From a bacterium (lineage in GTDB: Bacteria > Verrucomicrobiota > Kiritimatiellia > RFP12 > UBA1067), in the NCBI GenBank assembly GCA_030537465.1, contig JAUNMP010000014.1:1-44943 (forward strand): a stretch of DNA of 44,943 nt, read 5' to 3'. Shown here in pieces: positions 31,917 to 42,070 of this stretch (positions within the stretch are counted from its first letter, which is position 1; every line of letters starts with the position of its first letter). Both the position numbers and the translations under genes were made by a program. The notes below the pieces were generated by a model that did no database searches, was not told where the DNA came from, and was given only the letters and a program-made list of their open reading frames with translations.

Positions 31917-32300
31917 TTACTGGGCGGCTTCCTCTTCGATGACGGTCTGCACGGCGGCGCGCGCGACTTCGATCACGACGTCACCGGCGATCTCGATCTT
32001 GAAGGTCTTCTCCTTCGCCTCGACGATCTTGCCCATCAGGCCGCCCGCAAAGACGACCTTCTTGCCCGCGCGGAGCTCGTTGATCATCTTCTGGCGCTCC
32101 TTCTCCTTGCGCTGCTGGGGACGGATCATCATCACGTAGAAGAGCGCGATCAGGAGGAGCATCATCACGGGCATCATGAAGCCACCGCCCTGCTGCTGGG
32201 GCTGTCCGGCTGCACCGACGTCGGCGGGAGCGGCGGGCTGGACTTCGGTTGCCGTCGCGGCGGGGGCTGCAGCCTGGGCGAAGATAAACGGATTGTTCAT
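31917..32300 (-). CDS. yajC: preprotein translocase subunit YajC
   Basis: Accessory subunit of the SecDF-YajC complex. 127 residues; the extra N-terminal Ala/Pro/Gln-rich segment (1-38) precedes one membrane helix (FMMPVMMLLLIALFYVMMI). The family signature RPQQRKEKERQKMINEL and a small GKKVVFAGGLMGKIVEAKEKTFKIEIA domain follow. Placement directly downstream of tgt is the common tgt-yajC order. AAAGG lies upstream of the ATG. Confidence 0.92.
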   Translation of the reverse strand: MNNPFIFAQAAAPAATATEVQPAAPADVGAAGQPQQQGGGFMMPVMMLLLIALFYVMMIRPQQRKEKERQKMINELRAGKKVVFAGGLMGKIVEAKEKTFKIEIAGDVVIEVARAAVQTVIEEEAAQ

Positions 32301-32357
32301 TGTTTTGTTGCCTTTCTTGTTTTCTAAATCACTTAGTTTCGATAGTCTGCCGAAGCC

Positions 32358-33536
<1,179 letters not shown>

Positions 33537-33559
33537 CTAAAATCATAGGCCGCTTCTGT

Positions 33560-33643
33560 GGGCGCGTGGTGAAATGGCAGACACGCTGGATTTAGGTTCC
33601 AGTTCCGAAAGGAGTGTGGGTTCAAGTCCCACCGCGCCCACCA
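33560..33643 (+). tRNA. tRNA-Leu (UAG anticodon), CCA encoded
   Basis: Acceptor GGGCGCG pairs with CGCGCCC; anticodon stem CTGGA/TCCAG with loop TTTAGGT (anticodon TAG). The long variable arm TTCC-GAAA-GGAGT marks a class II tRNA; T arm GTGGG-TTCAAGT-CCCAC; discriminator A; CCA present. The last 14 bases of the gene before the final A (33629-33642) are duplicated at 34156-34169. Confidence 0.95.
33629..33642 (+). repeat. tRNA 3'-end direct repeat, left (partner 34156-34169)
   Basis: CCACCGCGCCCACC, identical to 34156-34169, 527 bp away. It resembles an attachment-site duplication at a tRNA gene. Confidence 0.8.
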
Positions 33644-33649
33644 TTCTGC

Positions 33650-33697
33650 AATTGATTAACTGTTTAACTGTCTAATTGATTAACTGTTTAACTGCCC
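33650..33697 (+). repeat. six 8-bp tandem units
   Basis: AATTGATT, AACTGTTT, AACTGTCT repeated as a 24-bp triplet, the last unit being AACTGCCC. Followed by looser CAAGTT-rich repeats up to about 33770. Confidence 0.9.
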
Positions 33698-33785
33698 AGC
33701 CACTTGATTTTCGGTGAAGTCCAAGTTCTCAAGTTGATCAGTGCATACAGTTACAAGTTGCCAAGTTCTTGGCTGAGACGGCGTT

Positions 33786-34145
33786 ATGACCAATTCTGAA
33801 TTTAAAGTTCAGCTTGAAAGGCGCACGGTGGCATTCTCGGTTGCAGTCATCAAGTCTCTTCGCAATATTCCTGCTGGGCTAGAATCCAAAAATATTCGTG
33901 AACAGGTGATGCGTTCGGCAACGGCGATTGGCGCGAACTACCGTGAAGCGAATCGTGCCGAATCGGCGTCGGATTTTGTGCACAAGATTGCAATCGTTGC
34001 AAAGGAATCTGCTGAGACTGAATACTGGTTGCTGCTCTTGAATGAACTCTATCCCGGAGTTGAAGGTATTGCTGGTGTTCTTTCGGAAGCAGGAGAACTC
34101 ACGCGGATCTTCGATAAAGTCCGTCGTACAATCGCGGCGAAGTAA
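33786..34145 (+). CDS. four-helix-bundle protein (S23/TIGR02436 type)
   Basis: A 119-residue, almost all-helical protein. Family features are the N-terminal LERRTVAFSVAVIKSLRNIP, SKNIREQVMRSATAIGANYREANRA, a helix FVHKIAIVAKESAETEYWLLLL and a final helix. This is the four-helix-bundle family first seen in 23S rRNA intervening sequences and related to Avd of diversity-generating retroelements; no reverse transcriptase or rRNA is nearby. The gene lies between the tRNA-Leu and a copy of its 3' end, behind 8-bp tandem repeats, so it appears to ride on a small inserted unit. No ribosome site is obvious. Confidence 0.85.
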   Translation: MTNSEFKVQLERRTVAFSVAVIKSLRNIPAGLESKNIREQVMRSATAIGANYREANRAESASDFVHKIAIVAKESAETEYWLLLLNELYPGVEGIAGVLSEAGELTRIFDKVRRTIAAK

Positions 34146-34155
34146 ATCCGGCACT

Positions 34156-34169
34156 CCACCGCGCCCACC
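34156..34169 (+). repeat. tRNA 3'-end direct repeat, right (partner 33629-33642)
   Basis: Exact 14-bp copy of the tRNA-Leu 3' end, placed 11 bases after the four-helix-bundle stop. Confidence 0.8.
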
Positions 34170-34176
34170 CGCTTTT

Positions 34177-34185
34177 TGCTATACT
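34177..34185 (+). promoter_or_regulatory. heparinase-type gene promoter, extended -10 TGCTATACT
   Basis: The -10 ends only six bases before ATG 34192; no ribosome site, so a leaderless message is predicted. Confidence 0.7.
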
Positions 34186-34191
34186 AGCGGC

Positions 34192-36069
34192 ATGAAGAAA
34201 ACTCTCCTTGTGCTGCTGGTTCTGCCTCTCGCGCTGTGGGGCAAGAAGAAAAGGAACTCCGACCTGATGCCAGAGACGGTGCGCCCGGAAGTCGCGTCCG
34301 CCGTCGCGAAGGCCGCCGAGAAGCCGCATCCACGCCTGTTCGCGACCGCGGGGGAGTTCGAGTCGCTCAAGGCGCGGGCCGCGTCCGACGAATACGTCAA
34401 GATGGGCGCGGAACACGTGCGTGAGCTGGCCGACGGGCTGCTGGACGCGAAGCCCGTGGCGCGCGTCATGGAAGGTCGCCGTCTGCTGGCCGTCAGCCGC
34501 AAGGCGCTCTACCGCATCAACACGCTCGCGATGGCCTATCGTCTCTACGGCAGGAAGGAGCACTTTGACCGCGCCATCGCGGAGTTGCGTGCCGTGTGCG
34601 CGTTCGAGAACTGGAATCCCTCGCATTTCCTCGACGTGGCCGAGATGTCCCTCGCCGTCGCGACGGGCTATGACTGGCTTTATGCCGAGATGGACGAAGC
34701 GACGCGCAGGGAGATCGCATCCGGGCTCCGTCGTCACGGACTCGAGGCGAGCGTGAAGCATCAGGGATGGGGACGCGCCCGCAACAACTGGGGACAGGTC
34801 TGCCACGCCGGCATCCTCTCCGCGGCACTGGCGCTGGCGGAGGAGAACCCCGAGGAGACGGGCCGTTTCGCCCAACGCTGCGTTGACCACATCACCCACT
34901 CGATGAAGGCACTCGCGCCGAACGGGAGCTATCCCGAGGGACCGGGCTACTGGAACTACGGCGTGGAGTTCAACTTCGTCGCAATCGCATTGCTCGAGGG
35001 GACGCTCGGGAGCGATTTCGGATTGACCTCCGAGCCGGGCTTCAAGGAGACGTGCGCCTATCCGGACCTCGTGACGGGTCCGAGCGGTATGACGTTCAAC
35101 TACGCGGACGGCGGGAGCGGCCGCGGGACCTGTCCGGTGGCGTGGTGGTTCGCAAAGCGCTTCAACCGCCCCGAGATCCTGCCCTACTTCGAGCAGGCGG
35201 CCTATCGCCAGTACTGCACGGAGCGGCGCACGCGCAAGGGAAAGAGCGAACCCCTGCACGCCAACAACCGCATGTTCGCGTACGGACTCTTCTACGTCCA
35301 GACGCCGGCGGCGGGTCAGAAGGTGACGCTGCCCCTCGTGTGGAATGCGGGTGGTCCGGTACCGATCACGGTCCAGCGTTCGAGCTGGGACAATGCGACG
35401 GCGATGTTCGTGGGATTGAAGGGTGGATCTCCCTCCGCGAACCATGGGCATATGGACGCGGGATCGTTCATTCTCGAGGCTCAGGGCGTTCGCTGGGCGA
35501 TCGATCTCGGGGCGGAGAGCTACCACAAGATCGAATCGCTGGGGATGAATCTCTGGAGCATGTCGCAGGAGTCCGACCGGTGGAAGATCTACCGCCTCGG
35601 CACCTCCTCGCACAACGAGTTGATGCTTGATGGGTGTCAGCAACTGGTGAAGGGCTTCGGCAAGGTGCTGGAGGTGAAGGAGGAGGCGCCGAGCGCCGTG
35701 ACGCTGGACCTCTCATCCCTCTACACGAACGCGACGCAGGTGGTGCGCCGGGGCGTGATGGCGGCGGACGGTCGTAGCTATGAGCTGAAGGACGCCGTCG
35801 TGGGACTGCGTGCGGGGGCGCCGATTCGCTGGGCGATGACGACGCGCGCGGCCGTCGAGGTGAAGGGCGACGAGGTGGTGCTCCGCCAGGACGGAAAGAC
35901 TTTGCGCATGACGATGTGTGGCGCCCTGACGGCGCCCTGGGAGGTGAAGCCTGCACAGGGACCGAACTCCTATGACAGCGCCAACAAGGGCTGTTCGCAG
36001 ATCACCTTCACGGTACCGATGCCGGCGGAAGGTCACGCCCGCCTCGGCGTGAAGTTCATGGTGGACTGA
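34192..36069 (+). CDS. heparinase II/III family polysaccharide lyase-like protein
   Basis: A 625-residue exported protein with a signal peptide (MKKTLLVLLVLPLALWG). A helical alpha/alpha toroid domain (~45-370) contains HPRLFATAGEFESLKARA, NNWGQVCHAGILSAALALAEE and SYPEGPGYWNYGVEF (candidate Tyr general base). A beta-sandwich domain begins with the family hallmark ANHGHMDAGSFILEAQGVRW. Related enzymes cleave uronic-acid polysaccharides such as heparin or alginate; the substrate cannot be read from sequence. A thiamine kinase and a glycoside hydrolase follow in the same direction. The start is fixed by the adjacent promoter. Confidence 0.87.
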   Translation: MKKTLLVLLVLPLALWGKKKRNSDLMPETVRPEVASAVAKAAEKPHPRLFATAGEFESLKARAASDEYVKMGAEHVRELADGLLDAKPVARVMEGRRLLAVSRKALYRINTLAMAYRLYGRKEHFDRAIAELRAVCAFENWNPSHFLDVAEMSLAVATGYDWLYAEMDEATRREIASGLRRHGLEASVKHQGWGRARNNWGQVCHAGILSAALALAEENPEETGRFAQRCVDHITHSMKALAPNGSYPEGPGYWNYGVEFNFVAIALLEGTLGSDFGLTSEPGFKETCAYPDLVTGPSGMTFNYADGGSGRGTCPVAWWFAKRFNRPEILPYFEQAAYRQYCTERRTRKGKSEPLHANNRMFAYGLFYVQTPAAGQKVTLPLVWNAGGPVPITVQRSSWDNATAMFVGLKGGSPSANHGHMDAGSFILEAQGVRWAIDLGAESYHKIESLGMNLWSMSQESDRWKIYRLGTSSHNELMLDGCQQLVKGFGKVLEVKEEAPSAVTLDLSSLYTNATQVVRRGVMAADGRSYELKDAVVGLRAGAPIRWAMTTRAAVEVKGDEVVLRQDGKTLRMTMCGALTAPWEVKPAQGPNSYDSANKGCSQITFTVPMPAEGHARLGVKFMVD

Positions 36070-36071
36070 CG

Positions 36072-36698
36072 ATGGATGCCCGGACGGCGATTCTCGCGAA
36101 CGGCGCGCCGCCGTCGCATCCAGCGGCAGTGGCGGCATTTCGTGCCGCCCGGTGGCTCGTCTGCTGCGACGGTGCCTATCCGAAAGCGCTTGCCCTGGGA
36201 CGCGAGCCCGACCTCGTGGTGGGGGACGGCGACTCGTTGACGGCGGAGCAGAAGGCCGAGCTCGGGGAGCGCTTTATCCACATCGCCGAGCAGGACACCA
36301 ATGACCTTGACAAGGCCTTCCGTACGGTGTCCGCACGTTTTCGTGTGGAAGACGGCATCGTCATCCTCGGCGCGGGTGGTCTGCGCGAGGATCATTTCCT
36401 GGGCAACGTGTTCCGGCTCCCGGGCTTCGCGCAAGTGGCCCCGAACGTCGAGATGGTGACGGACGCCGGTGTGTTCTCGGTGGTGATGGGGGAGCGCGTC
36501 TACGCGTGCCGTCCGGGCGAGGCCGTCTCGGTCTTCGCGCCCGAACCGGGAACCCACGTGCGGTCGTTGGGGCTGGAGTGGCCGTTGGACGGCGTGTCGC
36601 TCGCGGCGCTTTGGCAGGGAACGCTGAACCGCACGACGGGAGAATCCTTCACGCTGTGGAGTGACCGTCCGCTGATCGTGTACCGTCCTCATTCGTGA
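36072..36698 (+). CDS. thiamine pyrophosphokinase
   Basis: Transfers pyrophosphate from ATP to thiamine. 208 residues with the family motifs CCDGAYPKAL (Asp33), PDLVVGDGDS (Asp52, Asp54), QDTNDLDKA (73-81), ILGAGGLREDH and a C-terminal beta domain ending in the VSLAALWQGTLNR stretch (normally GTSN.). It begins two bases after the lyase stop, so cotranscription is likely although the functions look unrelated. Confidence 0.88.
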   Translation: MDARTAILANGAPPSHPAAVAAFRAARWLVCCDGAYPKALALGREPDLVVGDGDSLTAEQKAELGERFIHIAEQDTNDLDKAFRTVSARFRVEDGIVILGAGGLREDHFLGNVFRLPGFAQVAPNVEMVTDAGVFSVVMGERVYACRPGEAVSVFAPEPGTHVRSLGLEWPLDGVSLAALWQGTLNRTTGESFTLWSDRPLIVYRPHS

Positions 36699-36723
36699 AG
36701 ACTCCAGCTTTGGGAGGTGGAAG

Positions 36724-39219
36724 ATGAAGATATTCCCCGCACTTCTTTGCGCGGCACTGTTTTTCAACGGCGTTGCGGCCGCTGAACCGAGAGGCTTTGA
36801 TTTCGCGGCGGAGGCGGCGCGGGGAAATGTACGCCTCGTGGGTGGCGTCTACACCAATATCGCGGCGCGGGCGGGTCAGATCGAGACGGCAGAGGATGGC
36901 TGGCGACTCCACTTCGACCGGTCGCAGATGGAGGCGCGTCCGAACTGGTGCACGGTCAGCGTGGGCGGAGATCTCCAGATTGGCGACTGGCTCGGACGCG
37001 ACGTGCGCCTGGTGATGCGTCGCACGCCCTTCCGCAACGTGACGAAGCAGATGGCGGTGAACTTCACGGACCGTGACGGCGAGACGTTCCAGTATCTGCC
37101 GCGCGAGATCCGAGTGGACGAAATCGCCAATGAAATCGTCTGCACGTTCCGGGTGAGCGCCGCTCACAGTGGTTGCTGGGGTGGTGGCGAGAAGGCGAAC
37201 AAGCAGCTGGACCTGCCGCTGCGGTTCACGTCCCTCAACGGACATTTCGCCGCGCAGCGCGGGAGGGGCGAGATGACACTCGTGCGGTTCGAGGTTGCGG
37301 AGCCGGTGTCGGAGGCTGCGCGGACGATTCGCCACCACATGCCGATTTCGGTAGATACGACCTATCCGGGAGCGGAGCCTTTCCCCGCCGCGGACGAACT
37401 CGTGTTCAGGGTGGAGCCGACGTGCACCGGAAAGGCGACCTTGACGCTCTCCGCCAATTCGACGGGGTCCTCTCGTCAAGGTGAGATGCTGCATTTCACT
37501 GGATCCGTGAAGGATGGTGAGTTGCGTTTCAGGACGGATCTGCCGTATGGGGGCTGGTATGAGTTCTGCGAACTGAAGTTCGCGTCGTGCTCGGAGGCAT
37601 CGCCGCGCATCGTCTCCGCCGAGGGCGCCTTTCGTCAGACTGCCGCGGAGGTGATGCGTCTCGACGTCGAGACGGGGAACCAGCTGCACATCGTCCGTGC
37701 GGAGAAGCCGGACGAGCGTGCCGTGGTGACGATCCACAATCCGGCGCAGAAGGCGCTGCGGTGGAAGACGGAGCTGGTCTTCTCGGACGTCTTCGGAAGG
37801 AGGCTTGTGGTACCGTTCGACCGAGAGGTGGCGGCGGGAGAGACGGTGCGCGTGCCGGCGCCGCGGATGCCAGCGAAGGGGCTTTGGTTCGTCGACGCGG
37901 AGGTGAAGGGCGAGGATGGTTCGATGGCGCGGAAGTCCACGCGGTTCGCGTACATCGACCTGCATGAACGCACGCCGTTCACGGAGAAGCCGAAGTTCCG
38001 CTGCGGCATCCACTACCACGGTACGTACTATCTGCCGGACCTTGTGGACCCGACCATCGAGGCGCTGGTGGCGGCGGGCGCGAAGTTCACGCGCACGGAC
38101 TACAGCTTCATGTTCTCGGACATCATGTCCACGCCCGAGGCGATGGGCAATCCCGCGGCGCGGCAGTGGGCGAAGGCGGACGACCTGCTGAAGCGGATGC
38201 GGGCGGCGGGACTTTCGCTTGAGATCATCATCGGCGGCACGCCGGAATGGGCGGTCGACGCGGCAAGGCGGGAGGCGACGCGGGGTCTGCGCCGCCAGGG
38301 ATGCCTGCCGTCGCGGCCGGGACTCTTCAAGGCTTTCTGCCGGGCGATCGCCGAACGCTACGGCACCGCGATCGACTACTACGAGATCGGCAACGAATGG
38401 GACATCACGCCGCCTGGGATCCTGACGGGCGAGGAGGCGCTTCGGATGCAGCGGGAGGCGTACGAAGGCGTGCACGAGGGGTGCCCGAAAGCCTGCGTGA
38501 CGCCGAATGGCTGGGCGTACGCCTCGTCACGCAGACTCTCGGCGGAGAAGCACCATCCCGGAATGATCGAGAACTTCGCGGAGCATCCGGAGCTCTACGA
38601 CGCGTGGACGCTCCATTGCCACGGGGCGTTCGAGAAATATGTCTCGCAGATTCAGGATGAATTCCTGCCGCTGCGGGCGAAGACGGGACTGGCGACGCGT
38701 CCCTGGCTCTCGGGCGAGACGGCGCAGACGAGCTTCGGCGGCGACGAGATCCTGGTGGCACGCACGGTGTGGGCGAAGATGCTCTATGCCTGGGCGTGGG
38801 GGGCACGGGACTACATCTGGTACAACCTGCGGGCGACGGGGTGGCTGGAGGGAAGCGAACCAGGATACGGACTCATCACCGCGTCCCTCCATCCGCGGGC
38901 GGGCTATGCGAGCTTCGCGGCCTTCACGACGATTTTCCAGGGGCTGGACTTCGAGGCGCGCCTGATATCTGATGAAAATCTCCATCTCTTCCGTTTTAGA
39001 GGCGAAAAGGCCGGTTTTCGGGGATTGGTGCTGGCTGGTTTTGATTGGGAGGCGGAGGCACCGCGGCGGATGCGCCTCCGCACGGACGCGAAGCGGGCCG
39101 AGGTCTCCGACTACATGGGGAACCGCACGGAGGTCCCCGTCGTCGACGGTGAAGTCGAGTTTGTCCTCGACGCCAACCCGAAGGCGCTTCTCCTCTTCGG
39201 CGCGACCCGCGCCGAATGA
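36724..39219 (+). CDS. large exported glycoside hydrolase-like protein (clan A type)
   Basis: An 831-residue protein with a signal peptide (MKIFPALLCAALFFNGVAAAEP). An N-terminal ~400 residues of beta-sandwich/carbohydrate-binding character precede a (beta/alpha)8-like domain (~420-740). The latter has YYEIGNEWD, with candidate acid/base Glu558, and WLSGETAQTS, with candidate nucleophile Glu665. This Asn-Glu plus late Glu pattern fits GH-A families such as GH39 or GH5; I cannot fix the family. GGAGG lies six bases before the ATG. Together with the upstream lyase it suggests polysaccharide degradation. Confidence 0.8.
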   Translation: MKIFPALLCAALFFNGVAAAEPRGFDFAAEAARGNVRLVGGVYTNIAARAGQIETAEDGWRLHFDRSQMEARPNWCTVSVGGDLQIGDWLGRDVRLVMRRTPFRNVTKQMAVNFTDRDGETFQYLPREIRVDEIANEIVCTFRVSAAHSGCWGGGEKANKQLDLPLRFTSLNGHFAAQRGRGEMTLVRFEVAEPVSEAARTIRHHMPISVDTTYPGAEPFPAADELVFRVEPTCTGKATLTLSANSTGSSRQGEMLHFTGSVKDGELRFRTDLPYGGWYEFCELKFASCSEASPRIVSAEGAFRQTAAEVMRLDVETGNQLHIVRAEKPDERAVVTIHNPAQKALRWKTELVFSDVFGRRLVVPFDREVAAGETVRVPAPRMPAKGLWFVDAEVKGEDGSMARKSTRFAYIDLHERTPFTEKPKFRCGIHYHGTYYLPDLVDPTIEALVAAGAKFTRTDYSFMFSDIMSTPEAMGNPAARQWAKADDLLKRMRAAGLSLEIIIGGTPEWAVDAARREATRGLRRQGCLPSRPGLFKAFCRAIAERYGTAIDYYEIGNEWDITPPGILTGEEALRMQREAYEGVHEGCPKACVTPNGWAYASSRRLSAEKHHPGMIENFAEHPELYDAWTLHCHGAFEKYVSQIQDEFLPLRAKTGLATRPWLSGETAQTSFGGDEILVARTVWAKMLYAWAWGARDYIWYNLRATGWLEGSEPGYGLITASLHPRAGYASFAAFTTIFQGLDFEARLISDENLHLFRFRGEKAGFRGLVLAGFDWEAEAPRRMRLRTDAKRAEVSDYMGNRTEVPVVDGEVEFVLDANPKALLLFGATRAE

Positions 39220-39252
39220 GGCAGGGAATCATGGGTCAGAAAAGGGGAAATG

Positions 39253-39261
39253 TGGTAAAAT
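39253..39261 (+). promoter_or_regulatory. hsd operon promoter, extended -10 TGGTAAAAT
   Basis: Located 28 bases before the hsdR ATG; no clear -35. Confidence 0.6.
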
Positions 39262-39289
39262 AAGCAAACACTTTGGGGAGAGTGTAGTC

Positions 39290-42055
39290 ATGTCCAATCA
39301 GAATCCAGAGCAGATCGCCCGCGACAAGATCGACGCCATGCTGATGGCCGCCGGCTGGATCGTTCAGGATCACAACTCGCCCGACCTGAATGCGGGACTC
39401 GGCATCGCCCTTCGCGAATATCCGACGGATACGGGGCCGATGGACTATCTGCTGATCGTCGGGAAGAAGCCCTGCGGACTCATCGAAGCGAAGAAGTTCG
39501 CCCTCGGATACAATCTCGCTGATGTCGAGAAACAATCCGAGGACTACGCAAATGCAGACCTTTCGATTTACCACAAGAAGTATTTTCTCCGGTTCGTCTA
39601 CGAATCAACCGGCATTGTCACGCGTTTCCGTGACCGACTTGATCCCAAGCCCCGCTCACGCGAAGTCTTCTCGTTTCTCCGGCCTGAAACTATCCAGGCG
39701 CTTCTTGACGAGACCAAGACCCTGCGCGGACGACTTCTGGAAGACATCCCCCCTCTCCAACAAGGCAACCTCCGCGATTGCCAGTTCAATGCGATCGCCA
39801 ATCTCGAGAAGTCCTTTGCCAATGCGAATCCACGCGCCCTTGTCCAGATGGCGACTGGCGCAGGGAAGACATTTACGGCGATCACGTCCGTCTACCGCTT
39901 GCTCAAGTACGGCAACGCCAAGCGCGTCCTGATGCTCGTCGACACGAAGCAGCTTGGCGTCCAGGCCCTGGAGGAATTCGAGAACTATCAGCCCGTCGGC
40001 GAACAGTTCAAGTTCACCCAGCTCTATTCCGTCCAGCGGCTCACTTCCTCCAAGATCGATTCAAACGCCCGCGTCTGCATTTCGACCATCCAGCGGATGT
40101 ACTCGATCCTCAAGGGGAAGGAACTCGACGAAGAGAGCGAAGAGGACGCCGCGAAGTGGCAGTCGGGACGTACCGCCGTTGTCGAATACAATCCCGCCAT
40201 TCCGCCGGAGTTCTTCGACTTCCTCATCATCGACGAGTGCCACCGTTCCATCTACAACCTCTGGCAGCAGGTACTGGACTACTTCGACGCGTTTCTCACG
40301 GGGCTCACCGCCACGCCCGACAACCGCACCTTCGGCTTCTTCAAGCAGAACGTCGTCAGCGAGTACACCCACGAACAGGCCGTCCTCGACGGCGTCAACG
40401 TCGGCGGCGACATCTATCTCATCGACACCAAGATCACCAAGAACGGTGCGACAATCTCGTGCGAGCAGCAGGTGCGTACCCGCGACAAGCTGACGCGGGC
40501 GGAGAAATGGGAGACGCTCACCGACGACCTGCCCTACGACGGCAAGGATCTCGACAGGAAAGTCGTCAACAAGAGCCAGATCCGCACGGTTGTCACCGAG
40601 TTCAAGAACGTCCTCTTCACCAAGCTCTTCCCGAAACGCTCGGGCCAGCATGTCCCCAAGACCCTGATCTTCGCCAAGGATGATTCCCATGCGAATGACA
40701 TCGTGGACATCGTGCGCGAGGTCTTCGGCGAAGGCAACGACTTCTGCAAGAAGGTCACCTATCAGACGACCGAGGACCCGAAAAGCATTTTGACGCAGTT
40801 CCGCAACAACTACTATCCTCGCGTTGCCGTTACGGTCGACATGATTGCGACCGGCACTGACGTGAAGCCGCTTGAGTGCCTTCTCTTCATGCGCGACGTC
40901 AGGAGCGCCAACTACTTCGAGCAGATGAAGGGGCGCGGCACGCGCACCATCGACATCGAGGCGCTCAAGAAAGTGACGCCCGACGCGCTTGAAGGCAAGG
41001 AACATTACATCCTTGTTGACGCCATCGGCGTCACCTCGTCGATGAAGACGATTTCGGGCAACTTCGAGAAGAACCCCGGCGTCTCCCTGAAGGAGCTCCT
41101 GCAGAAAGCCGCGCTCGCCCAGCTGACCGCCGACGAAGCCTCGTCGCTTGCCGGGCGACTGGTCAAGCTCGAGAAGGTTCTAACCTCAGACGAGAAGACT
41201 GCGATCCTCGCAATGACAGGAGGCGTCGACCTTCTGGTCCTCGCCTCAACCCTTTACAACGCATTTGACCCCGACCGGATCAAGGCGGCGGCAGCCGATG
41301 AAAAAGCGGCGAATTCCTCGCTCGCAGACGAAGCCGCACGAGAAAAGGCTGAACAGAGGCTTCAGGACGAAGCGGTCAAACCCTTCAACGGCACACTCAA
41401 TCAGTATCTCGTCAACGCGCGCAAGGCACACGACCAATACGTCGCCGAGAATCTTGACGTTGTCACGCGCAGCGAGTGGGCTGTCTGCGACCAGAAAGCC
41501 TGCGAAATCCTCGTTCGCGATTTCGCGAGCTACCTCCATCGCAACAAGGACGAGGTCGAAGCCCTTCAGATCTACTTCGAGCAGCCACAACGCCGTCGCG
41601 AAGTGACGCTCGACATGATCTCCGAGTTCCTGAAGAAGATGCAGGCCGACAACGCACCGTTTGACGTCGGGATGGTCTGGGCGTCCTACCACCACCTCGG
41701 GATCGCCGAGACACGAACTTTCGACGGCTCGCGTGAAGTCGCCATGCTCTCGCTCATCCGCTATGTGGCCGGCATCGACACCAAGGTTGTCCCGTTCGCG
41801 ACCGTCGTCGACGCGAACTACAAGGCTTGGGTCTTCAAGTGGAACAACGCGCACCCCGGCAGAAAGCTCACCGAGGAAGACGCCGAGTTCATGCGTCACG
41901 TCCGAGACCACTACAAGACGAGCCTGCATATCGCAAAGGAAGACTTCGGCCTCATCCCCTTCAACGAATACGGCGGCTATTTTCGCCTCAAGCAGATCTT
42001 CGGGGCCGAGACGAAGGCCGTCATCGAAGAACTCAATGAAGCCCTCGCCGCATAA
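39290..42055 (+). CDS. hsdR: type I restriction enzyme, R (HsdR) subunit
   Basis: A 921-residue motor and nuclease subunit. The nuclease core is near the N-terminus: PMDYLLIVGKKPCGLIEAKK (Asp52, Glu66, Lys68). The helicase has Walker A ATGAGKTF (Lys193), DECH (Asp315), LTATP and MKGRGTRT (motif VI-like). A C-terminal helical domain contacts HsdM/HsdS. Length and layout resemble EcoEI-type HsdR. ATG 39290 has GGGGAG nine bases upstream; the frame upstream of it is a shadow of the previous gene. Translocates DNA and cleaves unmethylated targets together with HsdM and HsdS. Confidence 0.93.
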   Translation: MSNQNPEQIARDKIDAMLMAAGWIVQDHNSPDLNAGLGIALREYPTDTGPMDYLLIVGKKPCGLIEAKKFALGYNLADVEKQSEDYANADLSIYHKKYFLRFVYESTGIVTRFRDRLDPKPRSREVFSFLRPETIQALLDETKTLRGRLLEDIPPLQQGNLRDCQFNAIANLEKSFANANPRALVQMATGAGKTFTAITSVYRLLKYGNAKRVLMLVDTKQLGVQALEEFENYQPVGEQFKFTQLYSVQRLTSSKIDSNARVCISTIQRMYSILKGKELDEESEEDAAKWQSGRTAVVEYNPAIPPEFFDFLIIDECHRSIYNLWQQVLDYFDAFLTGLTATPDNRTFGFFKQNVVSEYTHEQAVLDGVNVGGDIYLIDTKITKNGATISCEQQVRTRDKLTRAEKWETLTDDLPYDGKDLDRKVVNKSQIRTVVTEFKNVLFTKLFPKRSGQHVPKTLIFAKDDSHANDIVDIVREVFGEGNDFCKKVTYQTTEDPKSILTQFRNNYYPRVAVTVDMIATGTDVKPLECLLFMRDVRSANYFEQMKGRGTRTIDIEALKKVTPDALEGKEHYILVDAIGVTSSMKTISGNFEKNPGVSLKELLQKAALAQLTADEASSLAGRLVKLEKVLTSDEKTAILAMTGGVDLLVLASTLYNAFDPDRIKAAAADEKAANSSLADEAAREKAEQRLQDEAVKPFNGTLNQYLVNARKAHDQYVAENLDVVTRSEWAVCDQKACEILVRDFASYLHRNKDEVEALQIYFEQPQRRREVTLDMISEFLKKMQADNAPFDVGMVWASYHHLGIAETRTFDGSREVAMLSLIRYVAGIDTKVVPFATVVDANYKAWVFKWNNAHPGRKLTEEDAEFMRHVRDHYKTSLHIAKEDFGLIPFNEYGGYFRLKQIFGAETKAVIEELNEALAA

Positions 42056-42070
42056 GGAAACCTCCAGAAC

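Noticed and set aside
33786-34145. Avd of a diversity-generating retroelement
   Set aside because: No reverse transcriptase, template repeat or variable repeat is found nearby; only the four-helix-bundle fold is shared.
36649-38475. 608-residue minus-strand open frame
   Set aside because: Antisense shadow of the glycoside hydrolase; composition typical of GC-rich reverse frames.
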